From positions 1 to 56,716 of the forward strand of contig NZ_JBLWFS010000027.1 of the NCBI RefSeq assembly GCF_048323755.1: a DNA stretch of 56,716 bases, read 5' to 3'. Source of the stretch: Alkalihalobacterium sp048323755. GTDB taxonomy: Bacteria; Bacillota; Bacilli; Bacillales; Bacillaceae_F. Below are positions 43,069 to 51,802 of this stretch, in pieces. Numbering within the stretch: position 1 is the stretch's first letter; the number at the start of each line of letters is the position of its first letter. The notes below the pieces were generated by a model, which worked only from the letters and a program-made list of their open reading frames with translations, was not told where the DNA came from and searched no databases. Position numbers and translations under genes: made by a program.

Positions 43069-44679
43069 ATGAAAAAAACAAAAGATTATTCGGCGAACAG
43101 TATGTATGGCATGGTTTCGACAGCCTCGAAGCCCGCGACAGATGCTGGCGTTGAGATGCTTGAAAAAGGCGGTAATGCGGTGGATGCTGCCGTTGCAGCT
43201 GCACTTTGTTTGGGCGTTACCGAACCGCAAGCTTCAGGAATTGGCGGGCAATCGATGGCGTTGCTTTATTTAAAAGAAGAAGACCGCGTGTTTGCTTTAG
43301 ACGGCTCTTCCCGTGCGCCATTCAATGTTCAACCGATGAAAACACCAGATAAACCAATTAAATTAGGTTTGAAATCAACGACCGTTCCATCTACACCTGC
43401 CACTTTAGGATATATGCAAGAATCATACGGCAGGCTGACTTTTGCTGAAGTCGCAGCGCCAGCGATCCGCGCTGCCAAAGAAGGGTTTACTGTTTCTCCA
43501 TTAATTCACAAGTTACTCAAAAAAGAAGTAGACCATTTACGTGAGGACCCTTTAATCGTTAAAAACTTTTTTGAGAATGGTGAACCGAAAACTACAGGTC
43601 AACTCATCCAGCAGCCAGAACTTGCTGCTACGCTAGAAACAATGGTGGAAAGAGGTTGGCAAGATTTATATGTAGGAATCATCGGACAACAAATCATCGA
43701 GGATATGAAAAAACGAGACGGCTTAATAACAGAAGCTGATCTATGCCAAATCCCGCTTCCAGTTGAAAGAGATGTGCTTTCGAGCAGCTATAGAGGGTAC
43801 GATCTTTATACATTCCCGCCTCCTGGGGCAGGGCGAGTGCTTATTCAAATTTTAAATACTTTAGAAAGCTTTTCTCCTGACATACTGAATACAGAGGAGC
43901 CGATTGGCGCTGCTCTCTCTGCTTTAGCGTTCCAATTTGCGTTAACAAATCGACAGAACATGCCGATCCATCCTGATTATTATTTACAAACTGTAAATAA
44001 TCTCATGTTAGATAAAGAATATGCAGCAGAAGTCGCTCAACTGATTTCTAGAATTGCCCAAACAAATTTACCCGATATGTATCCTGCACCTCCTTCTTCG
44101 GGTGAAACAACGCACCTGTCAGTTGCAGACAGAGAAGGCAATGCAGTCGGAATCACTCAATCGATTGAACTTGTGTTTGGTAGTAAACGCATGGCTAACG
44201 GCCTTGGATTTTTTTATAACAACTACATGAGTGCGTTTGATTATAAAAATATGACCCACCCATATTATCTTTTACCCGGTGGAAAGCCATGGAGCAGTGT
44301 TGCACCGACGCTTATTTTTAAAGACGGTGCACCGAGATTTTTATTAGGCAGTCCGGGAAGCAGTCGCATTTCGACTTCGCTGGCACAAGTGATTACTCGA
44401 TTAATCGACCGCAACGAAAACTTAGATGCAGCCATTGCTGCACCGCGCTTTCATTCATCAGACACTGGACAGCTTTTAATTGAAAAAGCACGTTTTTCCG
44501 AAGAAGTCTTATCTGCCTTAACGAATACTGGGTTTGAATTAAAAAGAAGAGGGGCTTATAGTTTTTACCTAGGCTGTGTCCAAGGTATACAGTTCCCGAA
44601 AAAACAGGACGAACCATTTTACGGAGTTGCTGATCTAAGAAGAGATGGAACGGCAAAAGGACCAAATTTATTAATATAA
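43069..44679 (+). CDS. Gamma-glutamyltransferase-like Ntn hydrolase, cytoplasmic (YwrD-like)
   Basis: 536 residues. The N-terminal family block VSTASKPATDAGVEMLEKGG then NAVDAAVAAALCLGVTEP is intact. The self-cleavage site and catalytic Thr lie in SSGETTHLSVADREGNAVG (TTH, about 346), and the C-terminal AAPRFHSSD is present. It lacks the signal peptide of secreted GGT, so it resembles B. subtilis YwrD. It should cleave or transfer gamma-glutamyl groups, or a related N-acyl bond, inside the cell. The ribosome binding site is weak (GAAAGTATGG). First of three genes, 18 bases before the ATP-grasp gene. Confidence 0.85.
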   Translation: MKKTKDYSANSMYGMVSTASKPATDAGVEMLEKGGNAVDAAVAAALCLGVTEPQASGIGGQSMALLYLKEEDRVFALDGSSRAPFNVQPMKTPDKPIKLGLKSTTVPSTPATLGYMQESYGRLTFAEVAAPAIRAAKEGFTVSPLIHKLLKKEVDHLREDPLIVKNFFENGEPKTTGQLIQQPELAATLETMVERGWQDLYVGIIGQQIIEDMKKRDGLITEADLCQIPLPVERDVLSSSYRGYDLYTFPPPGAGRVLIQILNTLESFSPDILNTEEPIGAALSALAFQFALTNRQNMPIHPDYYLQTVNNLMLDKEYAAEVAQLISRIAQTNLPDMYPAPPSSGETTHLSVADREGNAVGITQSIELVFGSKRMANGLGFFYNNYMSAFDYKNMTHPYYLLPGGKPWSSVAPTLIFKDGAPRFLLGSPGSSRISTSLAQVITRLIDRNENLDAAIAAPRFHSSDTGQLLIEKARFSEEVLSALTNTGFELKRRGAYSFYLGCVQGIQFPKKQDEPFYGVADLRRDGTAKGPNLLI

Positions 44680-44697
44680 AAGAAGGGTGAGGGTGCA

Positions 44698-46839
44698 ATG
44701 AAAATCGCGATTGTGTATAACCGTGAAAGTCAAGCTGTTATCAATTTATTCGGAAAGCAAAATCGGGAGAAATACGGTCTTGAAACGATTCGAAATATTA
44801 GGGAGGCTTTAGTTGCTGGCGGTCATCAAGTGAAGACGTTTGAAGGAGATAAAAACATCATCGCGAAATTAGAAGAATTCATGCCATCTGTCGTATCCGG
44901 CGAACGGCCCGGTCTTGTTTTTAACTTAAGCTATGGTATTCAAGGAAAAGGACGCTATATGCACATCCCCGGAATTTTAGAAATGCTCGGAATTCCTTAT
45001 GTCGGTTCAGGACCAGAAACACACGCTTTGGCACTCGATAAAGTCGTTACGAAAATGATTTTAATTCAAAGAGGACTTCCTACACCTAGATTTACCGTCA
45101 TGGAAAAGCCGGAATCGCCGATCATGGATAACTTAAACTATCCACTCATTGTAAAACCAAAAGATGAAGCGGTCTCATTCGGACTTAAAGTTGTTCACAA
45201 TGAAGAAGAGCTGCGAGCAGGGGTTCAACTCATCTATGAAACGTTCCACGCTCCTACATTAGTAGAGGAATATATCGAAGGTCGTGAAGTCAATGTCGGT
45301 CTACTCGGAAATAACCCGGTAGAAGCGCTTCTGCCTGTCGAACTGGTCTTCGGTGAAGGAGAACAGATTTATACATACGAAGATAAAAAGAACAAAAGCG
45401 GAAGGACCGTACAAAAGGTATGTCCAGCGCCGCTTTCTGAAGAACAAACAAAAGAAATTCAACAGCTTGCGATCGATACGTTTAACGCATTAGGTTGCTA
45501 TGACAGTGCCCGTGTTGACTTCCGTATCGATAAAGATGGAAAACCGTATATTCTAGAAGTGAATTCGATGGCAAGCTTAGGTGCTGACGGCTCTTTTGTT
45601 TTCGCTGCTGAAACGATGGGGTTAAGCTATGCTGACTTAATGAACAAGCTGATCGATATCACGAATGAACGCTATTTTGGTCCGTATTTTCTCGACAACA
45701 ATATTGAAGAAGGCAAAGACCAACTAGAGCTTATCTCAGCGATTACACAAAAACGCGATAAAATTGAAGCTGATTTAAAACGTTGGACAAACATTTCAAG
45801 CTGGACGGAAGATCCTGTCGGGTTAAGTACGATCCGCAGACGTTTAGAAGAGCGGTTAAAAGCTTTAGACTTACGACTTGTTGAAGAACATACGAACGGA
45901 CGATCGGCTTGGACTTGGGAAACAAAAGAGGGCTTTGAAGATGGCACGTTACTCGTGATTCCAATCGATATCCCTGGAGAGCGAACAGGCTTTCCGATTC
46001 CATACCGTACCGAGCAAGAGTGGATCTACGGGGAAGGTGTGGCTTCGAGTCGCGGTGGTCTCGTTACAATATTAACGGCTTTAGAAGCACTTCATGCACA
46101 AGGATTACTGTCAGAAAAGAAAGTCGGTGTCTATTTTTATTCGGACGAAGGAAGAGGGATGCGCTACAGCAACTCTACCTTACGTAAAGCAGCGCAAAAA
46201 TCAAAACAAGTCATTGTCCTTCAACCAGGATTTACAGATGGGAAAATTGCCGACCAACGACGGGGTTCAAAACAATATAGCATTATTGTAGAAGGCGATC
46301 CGATGCGAATCGGGAAACAAACGAATGAGACTGATGTTCTTAGTGATTTTATTCAAAAAGCAGAAAAGCTTAAGAAATTTAGCAGTCGTAATAAAAAATT
46401 AACTGTTGCCGTTCAAGACGTACGTTCGCAGCGCTATAGTGTGTTATTGCCACATCGAGTTCATGCGACAGTCGTTGTCACGTATGTAGACGAAAAGCTA
46501 GCGGAAGATGTTGAAAAACAAATCCGAGAAACGTTTACATCCAAGTCTAGCGGCATGCGAGCTTATGTTGAAACATTAGTCGAACGACCGCCATTATTAC
46601 GTAAGCATAATAACCCGGTGATTGCACAACTTCAAGAATTAAGCAGTAAATGGAACTTGCCGTTTGGAATGGAGTCGAGTCTTCTAGCGACGGCTGCTGG
46701 GGAAATCCCAACGAATATCCCGGTGGTGTGTGGGTTCGCGCCGGCTAGTAAACATCTATATACACCAACCGAAGCGATCCATCGAAGTGAATTAATTCAA
46801 CGTTCTTTATTACTCGGGTTGTTTTTACTAGAACAATAA
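44698..46839 (+). CDS. ATP-grasp ligase (D-Ala-D-Ala-ligase-like) fused to a degenerate M20-peptidase fold
   Basis: 713 residues. Residues 1-325 form a Ddl-like ATP-grasp ligase: LDKVVTKMILIQRGLPTP (about 118), YPLIVKPKDEAVSFGLKVV (about 148), LVEEYIEGREVNVGLLG (about 190), and the metal site RVDFRID...YILEVNSMASLGADG (about 275-300). A helical linker (325-395) leads to an M20-like domain (about 405-713), but the usual GHxDVVP is VIPIDIPG, the GRGxxDMKGG position reads GEGVASSRGG, and the EExG position reads SDEGRGM, so metal ligands are largely lost. The ligase half looks active (joining a carboxylate to an amine with ATP); the M20 half is probably a binding or pseudo-enzyme domain. Ribosome binding site GAAGGGTGAGGG. 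Confidence 0.85.
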   Translation: MKIAIVYNRESQAVINLFGKQNREKYGLETIRNIREALVAGGHQVKTFEGDKNIIAKLEEFMPSVVSGERPGLVFNLSYGIQGKGRYMHIPGILEMLGIPYVGSGPETHALALDKVVTKMILIQRGLPTPRFTVMEKPESPIMDNLNYPLIVKPKDEAVSFGLKVVHNEEELRAGVQLIYETFHAPTLVEEYIEGREVNVGLLGNNPVEALLPVELVFGEGEQIYTYEDKKNKSGRTVQKVCPAPLSEEQTKEIQQLAIDTFNALGCYDSARVDFRIDKDGKPYILEVNSMASLGADGSFVFAAETMGLSYADLMNKLIDITNERYFGPYFLDNNIEEGKDQLELISAITQKRDKIEADLKRWTNISSWTEDPVGLSTIRRRLEERLKALDLRLVEEHTNGRSAWTWETKEGFEDGTLLVIPIDIPGERTGFPIPYRTEQEWIYGEGVASSRGGLVTILTALEALHAQGLLSEKKVGVYFYSDEGRGMRYSNSTLRKAAQKSKQVIVLQPGFTDGKIADQRRGSKQYSIIVEGDPMRIGKQTNETDVLSDFIQKAEKLKKFSSRNKKLTVAVQDVRSQRYSVLLPHRVHATVVVTYVDEKLAEDVEKQIRETFTSKSSGMRAYVETLVERPPLLRKHNNPVIAQLQELSSKWNLPFGMESSLLATAAGEIPTNIPVVCGFAPASKHLYTPTEAIHRSELIQRSLLLGLFLLEQ

Positions 46840-46840
46840 G

Positions 46841-47674
46841 ATGAAAGATACGAAAAAGAAATTACCTATTGTGATATCAGTTCCCCACGGGGGACTGATG
46901 ATCCCAACCAATCTAATTAAGAAATGCTTGCTTACACCCGAAGAAGTTTTGCTTGATTGTGACACATGGTCTCATGAGATTTATGACTTTAATGGTATGG
47001 TGGAAGAGTTTGTCACCACACCCATCGCTCGGATTGTCGTTGATATGAACCGTGACCGACAGGATCTGCCACCGCAAAATCCTGATGGCGTCGTCAAAAC
47101 GTTGTCTGTCGTCCAAAAGCCGGTCTGGAATACAGAAAATGGAAGTTTATCACAAGCGGAAATTCAAGTGTTATTAGAGAGTTACTATTCGAATTATCAT
47201 AAACAGCTAGAAGCCGCCGCCACCAACCCTAACGTTGTGTTAGGAATTGACTGTCATACGATGCTCGATGTCGGTCCCGTAGCCATAGGGGCGAATTGGG
47301 AGAAGCGCCCGCTGTTTTGTCTCGGTAACCGCGGGTCTGAAACCGGCCACTCGAAAGGCGAGCCGATCACAGCACCTGTTGAAATAATGGAAAAATTGAA
47401 GGCGTTACTTGAAAACAAATTCAGTGAATATAAAGAAGAAGCCGAAGGAATGCCACTCGTCACACTCAATCAACCATTTGCGGGCGGTTATATTACGAGG
47501 CATCACGGCAACAAAGGAAACATCCCGTGGATCCAAATAGAAATCAACCGGCGTATGTATTTACCCGAACCATCCGAAAAACTAAAAGTCATCCCGCCCA
47601 AGAAAACGCAAATCAAACTCAAAAAGTTCCGTGATGATTTGTATGAAGTATTTAAGGAGTTGGTTGAGGAGTAG
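46841..47674 (+). CDS. N-formylglutamate-amidohydrolase-like protein
   Basis: 277 residues of the FGase family (zinc amidohydrolases; HutG-type members release formate from N-formylglutamate). Visible: ISVPHGGLMIPTNL (about 13), DCDTWSHEIYDF (about 40), the VVDMNRDRQDLPPQNPDG arginine block (about 65), GIDCHTMLDVGP (about 137) and NQPFAGGYITRHHG (about 208). The start lies one base after the preceding stop without its own strong ribosome binding site, so translation is coupled. Since hutG-type neighbours are absent, the true substrate is more likely an N-acyl or gamma-linked amino acid handled by the two upstream genes. Confidence 0.85.
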   Translation: MKDTKKKLPIVISVPHGGLMIPTNLIKKCLLTPEEVLLDCDTWSHEIYDFNGMVEEFVTTPIARIVVDMNRDRQDLPPQNPDGVVKTLSVVQKPVWNTENGSLSQAEIQVLLESYYSNYHKQLEAAATNPNVVLGIDCHTMLDVGPVAIGANWEKRPLFCLGNRGSETGHSKGEPITAPVEIMEKLKALLENKFSEYKEEAEGMPLVTLNQPFAGGYITRHHGNKGNIPWIQIEINRRMYLPEPSEKLKVIPPKKTQIKLKKFRDDLYEVFKELVEE

Positions 47675-47784
47675 AGTATAGATTAATCTGATCACTCACA
47701 CACGAAGAATGTTTCAATTGAGTTCCCGTTACTATTGAAAACCTATAATAAGAGACTTAAAAAAGGCTATCAAGGTACCCACCC

Positions 47785-47821
47785 CCAACAGTTAGAGTAG
47801 AACACTAACTGTTGGTTTTTT
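47785..47821 (+). terminator. Terminator of the ggt cluster
   Basis: CCAACAGTTAG (47785-47795) pairs perfectly with CTAACTGTTGG (47805-47815), followed by TTTTTTT. Confidence 0.88.
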
Positions 47822-47915
47822 TAATTGATATTTAATTTTTCCTTACACATTCAATTTCCAATATGGTTAAATATGTATATAACGCTAATTATTTTCCTTT
47901 CTATGAGGAGGGTGT

Positions 47916-48605
47916 ATGAGAGACCATACCATACAAAACCGTCTTAAACGGTATCTATTAGATCGACTTCAATTATTAAATATAGAAGAACTAGAGTTGC
48001 CGGCGCAAGCAAAGAATGAGTTTGATGACATATATCACCATTCAATACTAGCAGGTGAAGGAAAGTCTATTTCTTATAAAAGTAACTACCCGGTCTATCA
48101 GTTTTTAAATTATATCATTGAGAATAAAAATGTATTAGTGCATGGTTCTAATAACCCCGTAATCAATAGCTTCGAACCAAAAGAAAGTACGCTTTTTAAT
48201 GGGAGGCCAATAAAAGCTGTGTTTGCCGCAAGTGATGGCGTATGGTCATTATTTTTTTCTGTTAAAAATCGAAGAGACTATGCAGGTTCATTAAGAAATC
48301 TTTGCTTGACTGTTCCAACAAAGAAAGGCATCAGACGTTACTATTATTTTTCTATTAATAATGAAGATGTATAGGACATTTGGACACCTGGTACCATATA
48401 TATTTTGCCTAAAGATCAGTTTAAACGAGGTGGAATTGGAGATGAGTGGGTATGTGAACAAAATGTAAAGCCACTGGCGAAACTATCCGTGGCCCCAACG
48501 GATTTCCCTTTTTTAGAAGAAATCAGAACACATGCAGAGACTGAGTCTATTATAAAAACAATATTGAAAGCTTTGTTTTTCAAAAGAAACAACAACTCAA
48601 AATAG
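47916..48605 (+). pseudogene. Uncharacterised gene interrupted by one in-frame amber codon
   Basis: A GAGGAGGG ribosome binding site and ATG 47916 open 152 codons, ending at TAG 48372-48374. Past the stop the same frame stays open: DIWTPGTIYILPKDQF, then KRGGIGDEW, VKPLAKLSVAPTDFPFLEEI, to TAA 48603-48605. The two halves read as one protein of about 229 residues (VLVHGSNNPVIN, AVFAASDGVWSLFF, then PGTIYILPK). I recall similar uncharacterised proteins with HGSN and D-IW-PGT-YILP blocks, but no function. A single nonsense change (CAG, GAG, AAG or TGG to TAG) explains it. Suppression or a sequencing error are alternatives. Confidence 0.78.
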
Positions 48606-48978
48606 TTGACTTAAACTCTTGAGCATCGGGGGAACGGAAGCGGTCTCCAACGGTCCTTATTTGTGACAAAACCAGTATTTTCAAGAGTTTAGGGACCTCA
48701 GAAGTTCTTATTCTCTGTAAAATCCATCATTCACACAATAAAAGTGACAAATAAGGGCCTCTCAGTGCCCTAACATTAGGAAAATGGTAGATTTAGAGGA
48801 AATAAGGGCTTCTCAGTCACCTAAAGTTTACCGCATTGAAAAAGCGACGCAAGGCGAACTGAGAAACTACCTTGTGAAAAAGGTAGGATTTATACATCTT
48901 GTTGAATTTTACGGTGAGACCTAACGGCTTCAATTGCAAAAACAAAACAATAGATTAGAAGAAATGTAGGTAATTAAC
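48606..48978. other. Intergenic region with composite repeat copy 2
   Basis: Apart from the composite repeat at 48642-48824, there is a short hairpin CTACCTT/AAGGTAG (about 48876-48895) with no T-tail. No gene seen. Confidence 0.55.
48642..48824. repeat. Composite phased repeat, copy 2
   Basis: The same layout as at 213-398. Inverted units have CTTAT(T) anchors at 48656 and 48707 (51 apart); direct units have AAATAAGG anchors at 48749 and 48800 (51 apart); the central step is 42. First-to-last anchor distance is 144 in both copies. Unit sequences are only partly conserved (AAATAAGGGCCTCTCAGTGC here), so geometry is better kept than sequence. Confidence 0.82.
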
Positions 48979-49695
48979 TTGAGAATTTTTAAATCCTTTC
49001 TTTTATACACATTAGCTATCATAGTCATCGTTACCTTAACGATCGCGCTTTATATAATCATTGTAGCGTTACAAGGTATGTTGTTTGTACCTGAAGAGTA
49101 CGTGATGTGGGTTTTTAAATATCCTGCTTCAAGGTTCGTGATTGTTTACGAAATCCTCCTTATTTTAAGTTTCTTTTACATGCTTAATCGACGAACGAAA
49201 AAATCAGTTGAAATAGAAGCGTTTCCAGTAAAGAAACCATGGGGAAGGAAATTTAGGAAGCGACTTTACTTCGCTGTCGTGATGATCAACATCGTGTTGT
49301 TTTACATTATCTTAACTTCTGTCACTGTTATTACAACTACTAAAATCATCGATTATTCCTATCTAGCACCTAAGGGGAAGGAATATAGCTACCATGATAT
49401 TGTTGAGATCAATACGGGTGTGTATGGTGACCAATTTTACCTGCCCTTTACCCATTCAAAGGGACAATTCTATTATGTTATTGAATTAAAAGATGGTACG
49501 AAAATCGATATAACAGAGGTCGGCGGGGTAAAAGACAATGAGCATGAATATTTCATGATTGCTGAACTCGATACTCAACTCGTAAACATAAACATCCCAA
49601 AAGTGGCGAGTATGGACAATTTCCATTACAGTACAGACCATTTAGATGAGAAGTATACCAACCAAATACGGAAAATACTAGAGAATACAAATTAA
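48979..49695 (+). CDS. Uncharacterised membrane protein
   Basis: 238 residues. Three membrane segments: about 6-30 (LLYTLAIIVIVTLTIALYII), 52-68 (IVYEILLILSFFYML) and 96-120 (YFAVVMINIVLFYIILTSV). They are followed by an ~115-residue soluble C-terminal part with YYVIELKDGTKIDITEVGG, which looks like a small beta domain on the far side. No family recognised. The start is TTG 48979 with a weak TAGGT upstream; the next in-frame ATG (about residue 34) would delete the first helix. Own terminator. Confidence 0.65.
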   Translation: MRIFKSFLLYTLAIIVIVTLTIALYIIIVALQGMLFVPEEYVMWVFKYPASRFVIVYEILLILSFFYMLNRRTKKSVEIEAFPVKKPWGRKFRKRLYFAVVMINIVLFYIILTSVTVITTTKIIDYSYLAPKGKEYSYHDIVEINTGVYGDQFYLPFTHSKGQFYYVIELKDGTKIDITEVGGVKDNEHEYFMIAELDTQLVNINIPKVASMDNFHYSTDHLDEKYTNQIRKILENTN

Positions 49696-49704
49696 GAAGC
49701 GGAC

Positions 49705-49737
49705 GGCTAGGATATCATCGGATTTCCTAGTCTTTTT
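49705..49737 (+). terminator. Terminator of the membrane-protein gene
   Basis: GGCTAGGA (49705-49712) pairs with TCCTAGTC (49725-49732, one G-U), followed by TTTTT. Confidence 0.75.
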
Positions 49738-49846
49738 AGTTATCGTGTCATTTATCATTTTACGACCCTAAATCAATGGCGAAAGTCTATCAAACTTGAA
49801 ATCATCCACAGGATGGAAAAAAAGAATTTTAATTCCAAAAAAAGTA

Positions 49847-49876
49847 TTGACACACATTAAAGTATAGTAATATTAT
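49847..49876 (+). promoter_or_regulatory. Sigma-A promoter of the yeiH-type gene
   Basis: TTGACA (49847-49852), 18 bases, TATTAT (49871-49876). The leader of about 90 bases contains a small hairpin (CTGG-AAAAA-CCAG near 49914-49926) and an AATATTATTG palindrome just before the ribosome binding site. No known riboswitch class recognised. Confidence 0.55.
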
Positions 49877-49975
49877 AAAACGTATAAGATTACTCGGATA
49901 TAAAAGTGCTGACTGGAAAAACCAGAGGTCCTTCTTCTGTAAGAGTAGACAATATTATTGTAGGAGGATCATCGA

Positions 49976-51322
49976 ATGTTATCAAACCTAAAAGGACCAC
50001 AAGAAGTGAAAGAACCTTCAAATGAAGGAAAGAAAAGAAATTGGAACACTGAAGATTGGTGGGCCGTTTGGTTAGGCTTTGGCGTTATAGTTTTAGTCCT
50101 TATCAATTTTATACCTAAACCTACATTACCTGCTCGCTGGGGATCAGGGGATCAACAAGGGATTTTAAATACGATTCCGAGTGAAGGTTTCATACCTGTT
50201 GTCATTACCGGAATTGTAGCGTTATTCATTTTTTTCTTAGCGATTCGTTTTTTAAAAAAGGAAATTAGTAATCAGTTTCTTGTGGCATTTCCAGTTCTTT
50301 TTGCATTAACTTTACTTGCATACGTACTTGGACAGTATGGACCTTGGCGTCATTACGGGTTTAACGATGTCATCTGGGCGTTAGCCATCGGGTTATTTAT
50401 AAGTAATGTTTTAAAAACACCGGCGTTTTTAAAAAGCGTTTTGCATACAGAGTTGTATATTAAAGCTGGATTAGTTTTACTAGGCGCTTCAATTTTATTT
50501 GATCGTATGTTAGCTCTTGGTTTGTTAGGTGTTGGGGTCGCTTGGGTCGTCACGCCGATCGTTATTATTGTGATGTACTGGTTCTCGCAGCGTTACTTAA
50601 AAATGAACGACCAAAAAGAATTAGCCATAACCATTTCATCAGCAACAGCAGTGTGTGGTGTATCTGCAGCAATTGCATCGGGAACTGCGGCCAAGGCGAA
50701 AAAAGAAGAAATTACACTGGCAATTTCGATCACATTAATTTTTACAATCTTAATGATGTTAGGGATGCCTGCACTTGTTCGGTTGTTTGGTATGGACCCG
50801 ATCGTAGGAGGAGCTTGGCTTGGTGGTACAATTGATGCAACAGGAGCAGTAGTTGCCGCCGGTTCTTTACTAGGCGATGAAGCTATGGAAGTCGCTTCCG
50901 TCATTAAAATGGTACAAAACATTTTAATTGGATTTGTTGCGGTCGCGATTGCCATTTTCTTTGTATCACGCGTTGAAAACAAAGGGACGACTAGCAAGAA
51001 GGAAATTTCTGGAAAAGAAATTTGGGTGCGTATGCCAAAGTTTATTTTAGGGTTTATCGGTGCCTCACTGATTTTCTCATTCCTACTACCGGATCAAACG
51101 GTTGAAGCAGCCTTACCAACCATAGATGGCTATCGTGGCTTATTTTTTACATTAGCCTTTGTCAGCATTGGCTTAGAGTCCAACTTTAAAGAACTAGCTA
51201 AAGGTGTTAGAGGTGGTAAACCTATCATTCTATACATCGTCGGTCAGCTGTTCAATATCATCTTAACGTTACTTGCAGCTTGGGTGTTCTTTAGTGGAAC
51301 CTTCTTCACACTACCATTCTAG
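49976..51322 (+). CDS. YeiH-family (UPF0324) putative sulfate exporter
   Basis: 448 residues with about 10-11 membrane helices after a charged cytoplasmic N-terminus. Family-typical blocks are LYIKAGLVLLGASILFDRM (about 160), ATAVCGVSAAIASG (about 222), DPIVGGAWLGGTIDATGAVV (about 270) and SIGLESNFKEL (about 396). Bacterial YeiH proteins are annotated as putative sulfate exporters or linked to sulfonate/taurine use; the substrate is unproven. Ribosome binding site TAGGAGG. A small membrane protein gene follows after 11 bases with its ribosome binding site overlapping this stop. Confidence 0.9.
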   Translation: MLSNLKGPQEVKEPSNEGKKRNWNTEDWWAVWLGFGVIVLVLINFIPKPTLPARWGSGDQQGILNTIPSEGFIPVVITGIVALFIFFLAIRFLKKEISNQFLVAFPVLFALTLLAYVLGQYGPWRHYGFNDVIWALAIGLFISNVLKTPAFLKSVLHTELYIKAGLVLLGASILFDRMLALGLLGVGVAWVVTPIVIIVMYWFSQRYLKMNDQKELAITISSATAVCGVSAAIASGTAAKAKKEEITLAISITLIFTILMMLGMPALVRLFGMDPIVGGAWLGGTIDATGAVVAAGSLLGDEAMEVASVIKMVQNILIGFVAVAIAIFFVSRVENKGTTSKKEISGKEIWVRMPKFILGFIGASLIFSFLLPDQTVEAALPTIDGYRGLFFTLAFVSIGLESNFKELAKGVRGGKPIILYIVGQLFNIILTLLAAWVFFSGTFFTLPF

Positions 51323-51333
51323 GAGATGGAATG

Positions 51334-51510
51334 ATGAAAAAAATCTTGAATTTAATAGGTTTTGTCGTCGTTATTTTTGTAGTAACGTCTGTATTGCACC
51401 TCTTACCTGGAGCACCTTCAGATGAACCTGGAGCAGGCGACATCTGGTGGATGAATGTTCCTGAGATTAACGAGATGTATGAGAAAATGAACGAGAAGAC
51501 GCAGGGATAA
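51334..51510 (+). CDS. Small single-span membrane protein coupled to the YeiH-type gene
   Basis: 58 residues: one N-terminal membrane helix (about 4-24, KILNLIGFVVVIFVVTSVLH), then an acidic tail with DEPGAGDIWWMNVPEI and a charged helix. AGGAG (51321-51325) overlaps the stop codon of the transporter gene; it sits 8 bases before ATG 51334 (ATG 51331 is also possible). The arrangement implies translational coupling. It may be an accessory subunit or stabilising peptide of the transporter (inference). No family recognised. Confidence 0.72.
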   Translation: MKKILNLIGFVVVIFVVTSVLHLLPGAPSDEPGAGDIWWMNVPEINEMYEKMNEKTQG

Positions 51511-51655
51511 GAAAATTGGAAAACAACAAATGCCTATAAACACGCACATAAAAAACGGGGAACTTCAGAAGAAATCGACCAACAGCCACCACAAATTTTC
51601 CCACGCCCATCCTACGTTAAGCTTTATACAGTGGAATCATAATAAAAATAACAAC

Positions 51656-51695
51656 GGTCAAGAGCTTGCTGAAAGCTTTTGGCCTTATTTTTTTA
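51656..51695 (+). terminator. Terminator of the yeiH-type operon
   Basis: GGTCAAGAGCTT (51656-51667) pairs with AAGCTTTTGGCC (51673-51684, with G-U pairs), followed by TTATTTTTTT. Confidence 0.75.
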
Positions 51696-51802
51696 GCTGA
51701 AAATAAGTTTATAATAAGAGAGTGTTTGGAAAGAATGATAGATTGTTAATCTAAATTAATTGAAAATAATTCTATGTAAAAAAGATTTCAAAACGATATT
51801 CG

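Noticed and set aside
48388..48398. GGTACC at 48394 as another palindromic repeat insertion that split the gene
   Set aside because: It reads in frame as part of WTPGTIY, the expected protein sequence, so it is ordinary coding DNA and not an inserted hairpin.
49883..49970. SAM or other sulfur riboswitch in the leader of the yeiH-type gene
   Set aside because: Only one short hairpin is visible and no conserved riboswitch core or expression-platform terminator is present.
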